Numbered from the stretch's first letter, positions 30,177 to 41,242 are shown. The stretch: 64,000 bases of DNA from an uncultured Tateyamaria sp. (GCA_905480645.1 CAJQRC010000026.1:91260-155259); one strand, 5' to 3'. A program made the numbers and translations. Notes: generated from the sequence alone by a model not told the origin.

Positions 30177-30692
30177 ATGAATACCTTAAGTAGAACTGCC
30201 GCAATCGTTATCGCAGCTTTGTCGATCAATTCCGCTGCCCACGCCGCCAACATCGTAGAAATAGCATCTGAAGACGAGCGTTTTTCAACTTTAGTTTCTG
30301 CTGTAAGTGCAGCTGGTCTTGCTGAAACTCTTCAAGGATCAGGTCCATTTACGGTCTTTGCACCTGTCAACGATGCGTTTGCTGCCTTGCCAGAAGGCAC
30401 TGTCGAAACGTTGCTCAAACCGGAAAACAAAGAACAATTAAGCAATATTTTACTTTACCATGTAGACGATCGCAAACTGTTGGCTGAACAAATCCCAACT
30501 GGATCAAACTATTTTAAACCCGTCTTGGCATCTGAACGTTTATGTATCACCAAAAATTCGTCTGGAGTATCTATCTCAGATGGGACTGGAGATTTGGCCA
30601 ATGTGATTATTGCTAATATTCAAGCAGATAATGGCGTGATCCACGTCATTGACAAAGTATTGCTTCCAGGAACTCGTCCCGCCTGCCACTGA
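30177..30692 (+). CDS. Secreted fasciclin (FAS1) domain protein
   Basis: Exported single-FAS1 protein of 171 residues. A signal peptide ends in A-A-H-A before ANIVEIASEDERFSTLVSAV. FAS1 hallmarks: GPFTVFAPVNDAFAALPEG (H1 box), LLYHVDDRKL, and NGVIHVIDKVLLP (H2 box). Such domains mediate adhesion or surface contacts; in bacteria the target is usually unknown. The ATG at 30177 has GGAG upstream; the long upstream extension lacks a signal peptide. Two C-terminal cysteines (RLCITK and PACH) may form a disulfide. Confidence 0.88.
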   Translation: MNTLSRTAAIVIAALSINSAAHAANIVEIASEDERFSTLVSAVSAAGLAETLQGSGPFTVFAPVNDAFAALPEGTVETLLKPENKEQLSNILLYHVDDRKLLAEQIPTGSNYFKPVLASERLCITKNSSGVSISDGTGDLANVIIANIQADNGVIHVIDKVLLPGTRPACH

Positions 30693-30811
30693 GGTAAGCC
30701 CAACATCTTTAAAACAAAGGGGTCTTGCTATTGGCGAGGCCTCCTGCATTCCAACACTTGAATATTCTCGCCAAATCCGTGATGTCTAGTCCAACAACGC
30801 ATGGAGTAGAC

Positions 30812-31897
30812 ATGAGCCTGCCGGTCAGTGATCAAGTTAAGTATTGGGGCATAGCCGCCGCCGTTTTATTCATAGTGCTTTATGCTCTTGGTAATCAACT
30901 TTTGCCTTTTTTCCTTGGCGCCGCGATAGCATATTTTCTCGACCCCGTCGCAGATTGGTTGGAAAATCATGGATGTAGTCGAAGCCTAGCAACTGGAATA
31001 ATAACTATTTCGTCAATCATTGCATTTGTAATCATTGCGTTAATGATTTTACCAACCTTAATTCAACAGTCAGTGCAGCTTTTTAATATTATACCTACTT
31101 TAGCTCAAAACTTTAGTGACTTTTTAACAGAAAAATTCCCCAGTTTACTCGATGAGCAGTCAACACTTCATAAAAGCTTAGAGACACTTGGGCAAACTGT
31201 TTCCGAGCATGGCGCACAGTTGTTGAATACAGCGCTGTCATCAGCCGCAACGCTGCTGGAGGTTATAATCTTGTTTGTTATCGTGCCGGTTGTTTCAATT
31301 TATCTACTATTAGATTGGGATCGCATGATAGGTAAAATTGACGATATGTTGCCATTGGATCACGCACCAGTCATTCGAAGACTTGCTTCAGAAATCGATA
31401 AAACACTATCAAGTTTCATAAGAGGTATGGGCACCGTTTGCCTCGTACTTGGCACTTATTACGCCATTACTCTTATGTTAGTCGGGTTACAATTTGGCTT
31501 AGTGGTAGGCTTTATTGCTGGGCTGCTCACATTCATACCTTACGTTGGTGCACTCGTTGGGGGCGGATTAGCCCTTGGGTTAGCGCTTTTTCAATTCTGG
31601 GGTGAGTGGGTTTGGATAGGAGCCGTAGCCGGAATTTTTGCAAGTGGGCAAATGATAGAAGGTAACTTTTTGACACCAAAATTAGTTGGAAATAGCATTG
31701 GCCTTCACCCCGTTTGGCTCATTCTTGCCTTATCAGTTTTTGGTGCTCTGTTCGGTTTTGTCGGTATGCTTATTGCTGTACCACTAGCTGCAGCTCTCGG
31801 CGTTTTTGTACGCTTTGCAGCAGAGCAATATCGAAACGGTCCTTTGTATCGTGGGGTGACCGAGACAGGCCAATCAGAGCCAGCGACCAAAGATTAA
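30812..31897 (+). CDS. perM: AI-2E/PerM-family membrane transporter
   Basis: Multi-helix inner-membrane protein of the AI-2E transporter (PerM/TqsA) family, about 361 residues. It opens with LFIVLYALGNQLLPFFLGAAIAYFLDPVADWLE, the family signature. The C-terminal GLLTFIPYVGALVGGGLALGLAL and EGNFLTPKLVGNSIGLHPVWLI blocks are diagnostic. The ATG at 30812 has GGAG upstream; two earlier in-frame starts exist. It is three bases upstream of hdaA, forming an operon. Despite the family name, cargo is not established for most members. Confidence 0.87.
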   Translation: MSLPVSDQVKYWGIAAAVLFIVLYALGNQLLPFFLGAAIAYFLDPVADWLENHGCSRSLATGIITISSIIAFVIIALMILPTLIQQSVQLFNIIPTLAQNFSDFLTEKFPSLLDEQSTLHKSLETLGQTVSEHGAQLLNTALSSAATLLEVIILFVIVPVVSIYLLLDWDRMIGKIDDMLPLDHAPVIRRLASEIDKTLSSFIRGMGTVCLVLGTYYAITLMLVGLQFGLVVGFIAGLLTFIPYVGALVGGGLALGLALFQFWGEWVWIGAVAGIFASGQMIEGNFLTPKLVGNSIGLHPVWLILALSVFGALFGFVGMLIAVPLAAALGVFVRFAAEQYRNGPLYRGVTETGQSEPATKD

Positions 31898-31900
31898 ATA

Positions 31901-32584
31901 ATGGCAATCCAATTGGGGTTTAATCTACCTGCACGTACAGCGCTTGAACGTGACGATTTTATGATCGCACCGTCCAATACGGTGGCAGTAAAGATGATTG
32001 ATAATTGGCGGAAGTGGCCTCTATCTAAACTAGTACTAACCGGACCTATCGGAGCGGGGAAATCCCATTTAACCCATGTTTGGGCATCAGAGACAGGCGC
32101 ACGCATAGTTTTTGCGTCTGAACTTTTCGAAATGAAGCTGGATATTTTGGCTCGCAAACCGATAGCCGTAGAAGACGTTGATGTTATTTATAACGATATA
32201 CTGTGTCAGACAGCTCTATTTCATTTACACAACCTTTTACAAAGTGCTGGGATACCCCTGTTAATGACAGGCATTCAATCGCCACGCCTTTGGGGCTTGA
32301 GTTTGCCGGACCTGCAAAGTCGTGTTGACGAAACACATCATGCATCACTTGAGGCACCAGACGACACATTGCTCAGCGCAGTTTTGGCAAAACTTTTTGT
32401 AGATCGTCAATTGAAATCAAAAGCAGACGTCATTCCATATTTGATAACCCATATGGAGCGCAGTTTTGCAGCAGCTCATCAGATCGTAGACGCCCTAGAT
32501 ACTGTCAGTCTTGAACGACAAAAACCAATTACGCGTAAACTCGCAGCCGAATTACTGGACAATAGTGTTAATTCTGAGAGATAA
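31901..32584 (+). CDS. hdaA: DnaA-related replication regulator HdaA
   Basis: A 227-residue AAA+ protein like Hda/HdaA, which stimulates hydrolysis of DnaA-bound ATP with the beta clamp and so limits re-initiation. Walker A is GPIGAGKSH (residues near 48). An N-terminal QLGFNLP segment resembles the clamp-binding motif (QL-x-L-x-F/L). Unlike DnaA it lacks the C-terminal DNA-binding domain. It starts three bases after the perM stop, and ppk follows. The perM-hdaA-ppk order is typical of Rhodobacterales and relatives. Confidence 0.85.
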   Translation: MAIQLGFNLPARTALERDDFMIAPSNTVAVKMIDNWRKWPLSKLVLTGPIGAGKSHLTHVWASETGARIVFASELFEMKLDILARKPIAVEDVDVIYNDILCQTALFHLHNLLQSAGIPLLMTGIQSPRLWGLSLPDLQSRVDETHHASLEAPDDTLLSAVLAKLFVDRQLKSKADVIPYLITHMERSFAAAHQIVDALDTVSLERQKPITRKLAAELLDNSVNSER

Positions 32585-32623
32585 GCATACTTTAGCTCGA
32601 AGATTTTCTACCAAAGGGATCTG

Positions 32624-34792
32624 ATGACAAACGCTGATTTTCTTGAATCCCCGTTCCCATGCTCTGTGGAACTAAATGACTTTGATCCAGCAGGGCCAGG
32701 GCGTTTTTTTAATCGTGAATTGAGCTGGTTAGGTTTCAACTGGCGCGTAGTTGAAGAGGCTAAAAACACGCGTGTTCCCCTTTTAGAAAGACTACGATTT
32801 TTGTCTATTTCCGCTACGAACCTAGACGAATTTTATACTGTAAGAGTTGCTGGTTTGCGCGAGTTAGCTCACTCAGGCAACACATCGCCCGCCGCCGACG
32901 GGCTGAGCCCTTCCGAACAGCTTGTTCTTATTGATGAAGACGCTCGCAATCTAATGCAAACACAACAAAGAGTTCTGACCCAGTTACAAAAAGAAATGGA
33001 AAAAAAGGGGCTATCAATACTGAAGCGCGATGAATTGAACGATGAGGATTGCTTGCACATTGATAAAGTCTTTCTGGCAAGTGTTTTTCCTGTCTTATCC
33101 CCTCTTGCAATTGATCCAGCACATCCTTTTCCCTTTATTCCAAACACTGGGTACGCGCTTGCTCTTCAAATGGAACGCGTGTCTGACAAGCGGAGCCTGC
33201 AAGCGCTTTTGCCGATACCAGCACAAATTAATCGTTTTGTTACTCTTCCCGGTGACGCGACCCGGTTTTTACCTCTCGAAGAGTTGTTACTGCTAAAAAT
33301 CCCTACCCTGTTTCCTGGATATGTACTTAATGCACATTTCGAATTTCAGGTATTACGGGATAGCGATTTAGAAGTCGAAGACGAGGCTGAAGATTTGGTC
33401 CGCGAGTTCGAAGTCGCCCTCAAACGCCGCCGTCGTGGTGAGGTCGTACGCCTAACCCATTCAGCCGGAGCTCCAGCAAAACTTATGGCCGTCATAATGA
33501 ACGAACTGGGCGTTAGCAATGCAGAAGTTATTGAACTCCAGGGCATGATAGGCATGGCAGATTTGAGCGAATTAGTAACAGAAGCGCGACCAGATTTACT
33601 TTGGCCTACCTTCACCCCACGCGTTCCAGAACGTGTTACCGATTTTGAAGGGGACATGTTCGCAGCAATCTCGCAAAAAGATATGTTGTTACATCATCCC
33701 TATGAAACCTTTGACATGGTTGTCAGGTTTTTAAAACAAGCTGCCCTTGATCCCAACGTGGTTGCAATCAAACAAACATTATATCGGACTTCCAAGAAAT
33801 CCCCTATTGTCGAGGCGCTTTGCGAAGCAGCGGAAGATGGTAAGTCCGTAACCGCTTTAGTCGAATTAAAAGCACGCTTTGACGAGGCTGCCAATATACG
33901 TCAGTCTCGGCGTTTGGAACGTGCTGGAGCGCATGTTGTGTATGGCTTTATAGATCTAAAGACACATGCAAAAATTAGTACGGTCGTGCGTCGTGAAGGC
34001 AATAAACTAGTGACCTACACGCACTATGGAACTGGTAATTATCATCCCATTACAGCGCGGATTTATACAGATCTTTCTTTGTTTACTTGCGATTCTGAAC
34101 TAGGGCGTGACGCAACAAAAGTATTCAATTATCTATCCGGTTACGCACCACCCAAAGGTTTAGATAACCTTGCTATATCTCCCACAACACTCAAGCCAAA
34201 GTTGCTGAAGATGATCTCGATAGAAGCAGAACACGCACGAGCCGGAAAACCTGCAGAAATCTGGGCAAAAATGAATTCCATTATCGACAGCGAAGTAATT
34301 GATGCTCTGTATGCCGCAAGCCAGGCCGGCGTCAAAATTAGTTTAATTGTACGTGGGATCTGTGGCTTACGCCCCGGGATTAAAAGTTTATCTGAAAACA
34401 TTAGGGTAAAATCGATTATTGGACGATTTCTTGAGCATTCTAGAGTTGTCTGTTTTGGAAACGGATATGGTTTACAATCAAAAAGAGCGCGCGTTTTTAT
34501 ATCTTCTGCCGATTGGATGGGTCGGAACCTGACCCGCCGGGTAGAAACGTTGGTGGAAATACAAAACGCAACCGTCAAGGCCCAAATTGTGAGCCAGATT
34601 ATGGCTGCCAATTTGGCAGATACATCACAAAGTTGGGTCATGGGGCCCGAAGGTAAATTTACTCGACCTGAGATTCCTAAAGGAGCCTTCGCCTTTAACT
34701 GTCACCGATTTTTTATGGAAAACCCCTCTCTTTCCGGCCGCGGTTCAGCTGGAGCAGCGGATGTACCAAATCTAACCCACACTCAAGACTAA
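32624..34792 (+). CDS. ppk: Polyphosphate kinase 1
   Basis: Makes polyphosphate from ATP; 722 residues. The N-terminal domain begins RFFNRELSWLGFNWRVVEEA, a family signature. The catalytic histidine region THYGTGNYHP and the second conserved histidine in ICGLRPGIKSL ... IIGRFLEHSRV are present. A phospholipase-D-like fold is expected for the C-terminal half. AAAGGGA precedes the ATG. The next gene encodes the matching exopolyphosphatase. Confidence 0.96.
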   Translation: MTNADFLESPFPCSVELNDFDPAGPGRFFNRELSWLGFNWRVVEEAKNTRVPLLERLRFLSISATNLDEFYTVRVAGLRELAHSGNTSPAADGLSPSEQLVLIDEDARNLMQTQQRVLTQLQKEMEKKGLSILKRDELNDEDCLHIDKVFLASVFPVLSPLAIDPAHPFPFIPNTGYALALQMERVSDKRSLQALLPIPAQINRFVTLPGDATRFLPLEELLLLKIPTLFPGYVLNAHFEFQVLRDSDLEVEDEAEDLVREFEVALKRRRRGEVVRLTHSAGAPAKLMAVIMNELGVSNAEVIELQGMIGMADLSELVTEARPDLLWPTFTPRVPERVTDFEGDMFAAISQKDMLLHHPYETFDMVVRFLKQAALDPNVVAIKQTLYRTSKKSPIVEALCEAAEDGKSVTALVELKARFDEAANIRQSRRLERAGAHVVYGFIDLKTHAKISTVVRREGNKLVTYTHYGTGNYHPITARIYTDLSLFTCDSELGRDATKVFNYLSGYAPPKGLDNLAISPTTLKPKLLKMISIEAEHARAGKPAEIWAKMNSIIDSEVIDALYAASQAGVKISLIVRGICGLRPGIKSLSENIRVKSIIGRFLEHSRVVCFGNGYGLQSKRARVFISSADWMGRNLTRRVETLVEIQNATVKAQIVSQIMAANLADTSQSWVMGPEGKFTRPEIPKGAFAFNCHRFFMENPSLSGRGSAGAADVPNLTHTQD

Positions 34793-34927
34793 TGACTACA
34801 GAGGATAAATTCTAGACGCACTTCACAGCAACAGTGACAAAACTGATCTTACCACAGCGTAACGATACGTTGACCCAAAGCCACCACTAGTTCATCACTA
34901 TTATGCAGAATGTGTCGTCAGGGGGCC

Positions 34928-36478
34928 ATGAAAGTTTTGGTGGAGCCAAAAAATTTAGATGGCGGTCTATTTGGGCAACCATTGTTCAAAGATCCTTCTG
35001 CGCGCGCTCTTGCTCGAGTAGGCGTGGTTGATATTGGTTCAAACTCGGTCCGACTTGTCGTGTTTGATGGAGCGGCTCGGTCCCCAGCGTATTTTTACAA
35101 TGAAAAAATAATGTGTGCTCTGGGTGCCGGTGTATCTGAAACTGGCTACCTAAATCCAAAAGGACGTATCAGAGCTTTGAGTGCACTACGCCGTTTTCAT
35201 CAGCTCGCTGAAGGGATGCTACTATCCAGTCTATCTGTTGTCGCAACTGCAGCCGTCCGTGATGCGAAGGATGGAAAGGCTTTCTGTCGTGATATTTTGA
35301 ACGAAACAGGATTGCATGTGCGCATTATCAATGGGCGAGAAGAAGCGCGCTTATCTGCTCAGGGTGTTTTATTGGGTTGGCCGGGATCCTATGGCCTAGT
35401 TTGTGATATTGGTGGATCTTCCATGGAACTAGCAGAAATATTTGACGGACAAGTTGGTAAGCGAGTTAGCTCTGACCTTGGCCCACTCAAACTGCAGGCC
35501 ATTGGGGGCGGTAAAAAGGGACGACGGGCTCACGTGAAAGAAGATGTACAAAAACTGCATGACGTTTTGGGCAGTCAGCGTGACAGACTTTTTTTAGTTG
35601 GTGGATCGTGGCGGGCGATTGCGCGTGTAGACATGTTTCGGCGCAGATACCCGTTACACGTTCTTCATGAATATCGTATGACCGCGTCATCTGTATCTAC
35701 AACTGCAAAATTTATAGCCGACCACCCAGATCACAGGGCATTGGCTGTAGATTGTAGAATTTCCTCTTCAAGGATGTCCCTAGTGCCCATGGCAACTGAC
35801 GTCCTCTACCGCTTGGTAAAAACTTTTCGGCCCAAAGACATTGCAATATCCAGTTATGGGATTCGCGAGGGTATGCTCTATGAGCAAATGCCTGAACGAT
35901 TACGGAACCGTGATCCATTAATCGAAGCGTGCCATTTTGCTGAAGCCAAGGATGCCCGCACTCCTGGATTTGGCATACTGCTCTACCGTTTTATTTATCC
36001 ACTCTTCCGCTCTGTCTCACTTAACAAGAAACGTATTATTAAAGCCGCCTGTTTGTTACATGACGTAAGTTGGAGGGCTCACCCCGATTACCGAGCCGAA
36101 GTTTGTTTCGACAATGCAACTCGAGCCAATTTGGGTGGTCTCAAGCATTCAGAACGTATCTTCCTTGGATTGGCACTATTACACCGCTACTCCAACGAGC
36201 ACAGAGGTGTTCAATTCCAAGAATTATGCAGTTTAATTGACGAAAAGGCACGATTAGATGCACTAATTGTAGGTAAAGCCATGCGATTTGGTTCAATGCT
36301 TTGGATGGAAAATGATGCTGACCGAGGAGAATTGCGCTGGTTTCCCAAAAAAAAGCTAATGGAACTCCACCTCTCGCAAGATGCGATGCCCCTATTTGGA
36401 GAAGTTGCCGAGACGCGCTTGAATTCCTTAGCCTCGTCACTTGGAGCAGAAGTAAAGGTTAGGACCAGAGCGCAATAG
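34928..36478 (+). CDS. ppx: Exopolyphosphatase / Ppx-GppA family
   Basis: Degrades polyphosphate or pppGpp. The protein is about 516 residues with the ASKHA phosphate-binding loops VVDIGSNSVRLVVFDG and CDIGGSSMELAEI. A C-terminal HD-type domain follows (KAACLLHDVSWRAHPDYRAE). The start is uncertain: the ATG at 34928 follows AGGGGG closely, whereas an ATG at 34910 would add six residues. Pairing with ppk supports a role in polyphosphate turnover. Confidence 0.92.
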   Translation: MKVLVEPKNLDGGLFGQPLFKDPSARALARVGVVDIGSNSVRLVVFDGAARSPAYFYNEKIMCALGAGVSETGYLNPKGRIRALSALRRFHQLAEGMLLSSLSVVATAAVRDAKDGKAFCRDILNETGLHVRIINGREEARLSAQGVLLGWPGSYGLVCDIGGSSMELAEIFDGQVGKRVSSDLGPLKLQAIGGGKKGRRAHVKEDVQKLHDVLGSQRDRLFLVGGSWRAIARVDMFRRRYPLHVLHEYRMTASSVSTTAKFIADHPDHRALAVDCRISSSRMSLVPMATDVLYRLVKTFRPKDIAISSYGIREGMLYEQMPERLRNRDPLIEACHFAEAKDARTPGFGILLYRFIYPLFRSVSLNKKRIIKAACLLHDVSWRAHPDYRAEVCFDNATRANLGGLKHSERIFLGLALLHRYSNEHRGVQFQELCSLIDEKARLDALIVGKAMRFGSMLWMENDADRGELRWFPKKKLMELHLSQDAMPLFGEVAETRLNSLASSLGAEVKVRTRAQ

Positions 36479-36555
36479 GTTTGGGTAAAATTTTTAAGTT
36501 GTTAATATCAATGCAGTTTTTGCGGCCTGCGCGAATTCGCATTAGCAGTAGTAAG

Positions 36556-37236
36556 TCAGCCGCGACTATTCTGAATTTCTTCCCATGCATAATTGATATC
36601 TATCATTCTTTTTTCCGCCAAGCGTACCGCTTCTTTTGGCACACCGCGCGCCATCATTGCATCAGGGTGATTTTCAAGTACCAGCTTACGCCATTCAACG
36701 CGGATTTCTTCGAGTTCAAGTGCAGCACTTACGCCCAAAACGGTATAGGGATCCGTAAAATCGTCAGGCACAAACCGTGCCCGTAAGGCCCTAAAATTAT
36801 TATCTGGTACTGAAAATATCTGCGCCACACGCTCCAAAAATGCATTTTCATTTGGATGATAAAATCCATCAGCCATAGCAATATGGAACAAACCCTCTAA
36901 TAAATCATTGAGCGTTTCTGGCGAACCAGCAAACATAGTATGAATACGTTTGGCGTAATCCTCAAATCCTGCAACGTCTGTTCGCGCAAAATCAAAAACA
37001 CGAGCCGCCCCTGCTTCATCTTTGGAAGCAATGTAGAATACCTCACGAAAGGCTCTAACCTCATTACGAGTTACAAGCCCATCAGCCTTAGCCATTTTTG
37101 CTGCAAGGGCGATTACGGCAATAGCAAAAGCCACACTTCGCTCTGGCGGTGTGCGAAGTTTATCAAAAACAGCAGTAAGACCGTCACCAGCAGACAGGGC
37201 GGCTAAAGCTTCTAATATACGGGTCCAAAGTGACAT
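36556..37236 (-). CDS. DjlA-like protein with TerB and J domains
   Basis: A 226-residue co-chaperone-like protein. Residues 30-150 form a TerB-like helical domain (AKMAKADGLVTRNEVRAF and MADGFYHPNENAFLERV repeats). The C-terminal 60 residues form a J domain with the HPD motif in LENHPDAMMARG, which would stimulate a DnaK ATPase. E. coli DjlA has the same order plus an N-terminal membrane helix, which is weak or absent here. It converges with ppx. Confidence 0.88.
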   Translation of the reverse strand: MSLWTRILEALAALSAGDGLTAVFDKLRTPPERSVAFAIAVIALAAKMAKADGLVTRNEVRAFREVFYIASKDEAGAARVFDFARTDVAGFEDYAKRIHTMFAGSPETLNDLLEGLFHIAMADGFYHPNENAFLERVAQIFSVPDNNFRALRARFVPDDFTDPYTVLGVSAALELEEIRVEWRKLVLENHPDAMMARGVPKEAVRLAEKRMIDINYAWEEIQNSRG

Positions 37237-37427
37237 TATTTTACTTTAGTCCACATTGATCCCAGTGTCAGGCATCTTCAGTGTAAAGAAAAGTTCAAAA
37301 GAAGAGAGGTTAAAAACTGTCTTACATTATTTTCAAATATCAATTCATGGAACATTCCACTCAACTCCATTTGCTCGATTCTATAGATAAAAATTTTCCT
37401 ATTTAGATTTGGTATTGCTTGTCTAGA

Positions 37428-38039
37428 TTACAACCAGCGCTCTCCATTTGCAGTGTCAAATACAGCTTGCATCGCAATGGGTCCTGTTTCTATCGCCACC
37501 CTATCGTCTTGTAAGTTTTTAGTAATTAATTCCGCAAGATCTGCACCTTCAGGATGTAACAAAGTAAAACGCCGCAACTTGATTCCTCTAGGTACAAGAT
37601 TTACGGTCGGATGCACTCCTATTGGCCATTCTATTAAAGCAGGCCATAGGTTGTTGAATGGTGTAGTACCCTCATCTGACACCGCCATACGCCAGGACAA
37701 CTGCCCACGACATACCTGAACCGGCGAACCAACGCCTAGTGGCATCATTGGTAAAATAGCATCCATATTTTCAACAGCGCAGGCCCAATTAGAAAGTCGC
37801 GCTGGTCCAGAGAAATTATCTAGATCAAACCAACGGGAACGACTAGGCTCCGGCACTGCTGGATTAGGTGCTATAGCCTCTAAATAGATGCCATCTTCCA
37901 GACCCAACAAAGCGTTGTGCGTCTGGAACACAGCATGCGTCCCACCAGTTTGCATTGAAACACCTAGTGATTCCTCGATGTAGGACTGTGCCGCATTTAA
38001 ATTCGCCGAACCTACTACCAAATGATCAAGGCTCAACAT
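37428..38039 (-). CDS. VOC-superfamily glyoxalase-like protein
   Basis: About 203 residues, starting LSLDHLVVGSANLNAAQSYIEESLGV, the beta-alpha-beta start of the VOC fold; the family (glyoxalase-like, PF13468 type) usually spans both halves. The metal ligands of classic glyoxalase I are not clearly conserved, so no reaction is assigned. The ATG at 38039 gives the family-like start but lacks a Shine-Dalgarno; a TTG at 38084 sits near GGGAGAG and could be the true start. It lies just downstream of mcm on the same strand. Confidence 0.7.
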   Translation of the reverse strand: MLSLDHLVVGSANLNAAQSYIEESLGVSMQTGGTHAVFQTHNALLGLEDGIYLEAIAPNPAVPEPSRSRWFDLDNFSGPARLSNWACAVENMDAILPMMPLGVGSPVQVCRGQLSWRMAVSDEGTTPFNNLWPALIEWPIGVHPTVNLVPRGIKLRRFTLLHPEGADLAELITKNLQDDRVAIETGPIAMQAVFDTANGERWL

Positions 38040-38216
38040 TGTCTTAAAACTAACAAAATATTCTTTGAAAGATATTTCATGCAAAGCTCTCCCAATTAGT
38101 CAGTGATAGAAGCTTAAGAAAAGGCTCACGCTCATTATATGAACCGTTTTTCAAATCAAGACCATTACACCGCATTTTTAATAAAGAATTACCAAATATC
38201 TTTAGTGATTTTTAAA

Positions 38217-40346
38217 TTAAGCACGTGTGCCTTGAATGATCGTTAAAATATCCTGAGCAGCATCTGGAATGTTTGTGCCTGGGCCAAAGATTGCCTTGAC
38301 GCCAGCATCATAAAGGAACTGGTAATCCTGCTGGGGAATTACCCCACCACAAATCACAATAATATCATTTGCTCCTGCGCTTTTGAGTGCCTCCACCAAC
38401 TTTGGTGCCAGCGTTTTATGACCAGCAGCCTGACTGGAAATTCCAATCACATGGACATCATTGTCTATAGCATCCTGGGCCGCTTCTTCCGGAGTTTGAA
38501 ACAAAGGCCCTACATCAACATCAAAACCGATATCAGCAAAGGCTGTTGCAATCACTTTAGCGCCCCGATCATGGCCATCCTGCCCCATTTTAACAACAAG
38601 CATTCGAGGACGACGGCCCTCGTTTTTTGCAAAATCCTCCACAGATTTTTGGATTGCTGCAAAACTAGCATCACCTTCGTAAGCTGCACCATACACACCT
38701 GCCAGTGTTCTAACCTCAGCACGATGACGCCCAAAAACGTTTTCCATAGCCATGCTGATTTCTCCAACTGTTGCACGTGCGCGGGCAGCTTCGACTGCTT
38801 TTTCTAAAAGGTTACCCCCATTAGCGGCAGCCTCGCGCAAGATATTTAGCGTCTCCATGCAAAATTTATCATTTCGGCTGCTTCGAATTTTTTCAAGCCT
38901 TACAATCTGGTTTGCGCGAACTGCCGCATTATCGATATCAAGAATTTCAAGTGCTTCTTGTTTATCTCGACGGTACTTATTGACACCAACAATAACTTCA
39001 TCACCGCGGTCAATGCCTGCCTGTCGGTTTGCGGCTGCTTCTTCGATCCGCAACTTTGGCATTCCAGAGGCAACAGCCTTGGTCATGCCTCCCATTTCTT
39101 CAACCTCTTCTATCAGTTTCCATGCCGCATCAGCTAAATCATTGGTCAGCCTTTCAATATAGTAACTGCCAGCAAGCGGATCTACCACGTTAGTTACCCC
39201 AGTTTCTTCTTGTAATATTAACTGTGTATTTCGGGCAATACGTGATGAATGATCTGTTGGTAATCCAATGGCCTCATCCAAAGAATTGGTATGTAGGCTT
39301 TGGGTTCCCCCCAGAACTGCAGACATAGCCTCATAGGCTGTGCGCACCACATTATTGTAAGGATCTTGTTCGGCAAGGCTTACTCCAGAGGTTTGACAAT
39401 GAGTACGCAACATAGATGACTTTGGATCCTTGGGCGCAAACTCCTTCATTATACGATGCCACAACAATCGAGCGGCGCGCAGCTTGGCCACTTCCATGAA
39501 AAAATTCATTCCAATTGCAAAGAAAAATGACAAACGACCCGCAAATTTATCTACGTCCATACCTCGCGCGATCGCTGCACGTACATATTCACGTCCATCC
39601 GCAAGCGTGAATGCAAGCTCTTGAACAAGGTTCGCACCCGCCTCTTGCATGTGATAACCTGAAATTGAGATTGAATTAAAATTTGGCATATTAGCGGATG
39701 TATACTCGATAATATCTGCTACAATCCGCATCGATGGCTCGGGCGGATAAATATACGTATTTCGTACCATAAACTCCTTTAGGATATCATTTTGAATGGT
39801 GCCCGAAAGAGCCGCACAACCCACACCTTGCTCTTCTCCAGCCACTATGAAATTTGCTAAAATTGGAATTACAGCTCCATTCATCGTCATCGATACAGAG
39901 ACCTTATCGAGAGGAATACCATCAAATAGTATTTTCATGTCTTCAACACTATCGATGGCCACACCCGCCTTACCAACGTCACCAACAACGCGTTCATGAT
40001 CACTGTCATATCCACGATGGGTTGCTAGATCGAAAGCAACAGAAACTCCCTGCTGACCAGCTGCCAATCCGCGGCGATAAAAAGCATTTGATTCCTCAGC
40101 CGTTGAAAAACCTGCGTATTGTCGAATAGTCCATGGGCGACCAGCATACATGGTAGCCTTTACGCCACGCACAAATGGGGCATTGCCAGGTAACGAACCT
40201 AGGTGTTCGACTCCGTCTAGATCATCCTGAGTGTAGATCGGTTGCACCTCAATACCTTCAGGAGTGTTCCAAGTCAGATCGTCTACTGAACGACCGCGCA
40301 ACTCTACTTCAGCTATGTCGCGCCAGGCATCTTTCTTTGATGTCAT
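38217..40346 (-). CDS. mcm: Methylmalonyl-CoA mutase (single-chain)
   Basis: Adenosylcobalamin-dependent isomerisation of methylmalonyl-CoA to succinyl-CoA, the last step of propionyl-CoA assimilation. The 709-residue protein has an N-terminal TIM barrel ([18 protein letters not shown]) and a C-terminal B12 domain with [15 protein letters not shown], the DxHxxG cobalamin ligand motif. It combines catalysis and B12 binding, as in ScpA. The ATG at 40346 has AAAGGA upstream; the longer frame to 40439 has no support. A weak GCAA-N8-TTGC element at 40377-40392 may be a regulatory half-site. Confidence 0.96.
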   Translation of the reverse strand: MTSKKDAWRDIAEVELRGRSVDDLTWNTPEGIEVQPIYTQDDLDGVEHLGSLPGNAPFVRGVKATMYAGRPWTIRQYAGFSTAEESNAFYRRGLAAGQQGVSVAFDLATHRGYDSDHERVVGDVGKAGVAIDSVEDMKILFDGIPLDKVSVSMTMNGAVIPILANFIVAGEEQGVGCAALSGTIQNDILKEFMVRNTYIYPPEPSMRIVADIIEYTSANMPNFNSISISGYHMQEAGANLVQELAFTLADGREYVRAAIARGMDVDKFAGRLSFFFAIGMNFFMEVAKLRAARLLWHRIMKEFAPKDPKSSMLRTHCQTSGVSLAEQDPYNNVVRTAYEAMSAVLGGTQSLHTNSLDEAIGLPTDHSSRIARNTQLILQEETGVTNVVDPLAGSYYIERLTNDLADAAWKLIEEVEEMGGMTKAVASGMPKLRIEEAAANRQAGIDRGDEVIVGVNKYRRDKQEALEILDIDNAAVRANQIVRLEKIRSSRNDKFCMETLNILREAAANGGNLLEKAVEAARARATVGEISMAMENVFGRHRAEVRTLAGVYGAAYEGDASFAAIQKSVEDFAKNEGRRPRMLVVKMGQDGHDRGAKVIATAFADIGFDVDVGPLFQTPEEAAQDAIDNDVHVIGISSQAAGHKTLAPKLVEALKSAGANDIIVICGGVIPQQDYQFLYDAGVKAIFGPGTNIPDAAQDILTIIQGTRA

Positions 40347-40716
40347 TTCATTGTCCTTTGTTTCCGGATTCAGCCAGCAAGTTATGTTTTGCGTAGTAAC
40401 GATCTGAATTCTCTTTCGATATTTAGTGTTTATTGTCACAAGAAATCAGCGAGCTTTTAAATTTTACGTGAACTGTTCGATTTATTTGACAAAACTGTTC
40501 ATGTTGTGTGGTATAAATATAAAAACCATCCATAATTGGCATAATTTATCAAACGGACCAGTAGCTTGTTCGGGGTTTAAAAGATTGCTTAATACTCTTG
40601 TAAAACCTGAAATATATGACTTATTCCAACAGCCGCAGGTGCAGCTATTAAAATTAATTACAGCGCCAGTCGCATTTCTCAAATAATTGACTAGAAGAAC
40701 TAGAGCAGGTGGGCGT

Positions 40717-41151
40717 ATGAGACAATTTTTATTTATTATTTCAATGGGACTTTTGGGAGTGGCAGCGCAAGCAGCAGATAAACCAATGGAAACAGACCCA
40801 TTTGCATATCTTGACACCAACATCTCAGACTTAGATGAATTTACTTGGCAAAAGCGACCCGTTATTGTCTTTGCCGACAGCCCAAATGATCCAAATTTCC
40901 AACAACAATTAGGTTTTTTCCAGAGCGAACCAGAACCATTAACCAAGCGTGATGTGGTAGTGCTTATCGACACTGACCCTTCATCGATGCAACCACTCCG
41001 CGAAAAATTTCGTCCACGAGGTTTTATGCTAGTTCTAATAGGCAAAGACGGCAGTATTAAGTTGCGTAAGCCCTTCCCCTTAAGCGTTCGGGAATTATCC
41101 CGTACGATTGACAAGATGCCCATGCGAAGAAGAGAAATAAAATCGCGTTGA
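40717..41151 (+). CDS. Secreted DUF4174 protein
   Basis: A 144-residue exported protein: signal peptide QFLFIISMGLLGVAAQAA, then the DUF4174 region with KRPVIVFADSPNDPNFQQQL and the C-terminal RGFMLVLIGKDGSIKLRKPFPLSVREL. The fold is thioredoxin-like by pattern but has no CxxC. The function is unknown. The ATG at 40717 has AGGTGG upstream. It is the only forward-strand gene inside the C3 locus, lying between mcm and pccA, and converges with pccA. Confidence 0.8.
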   Translation: MRQFLFIISMGLLGVAAQAADKPMETDPFAYLDTNISDLDEFTWQKRPVIVFADSPNDPNFQQQLGFFQSEPEPLTKRDVVVLIDTDPSSMQPLREKFRPRGFMLVLIGKDGSIKLRKPFPLSVRELSRTIDKMPMRRREIKSR

Positions 41152-41242
41152 ATATAGGATTTCTCATTATAATGATGCTTAAGAGATAGTCTGAAACACG
41201 CATTAACACACCTTGAAACTAAAATTATGATCCAAAATTTGT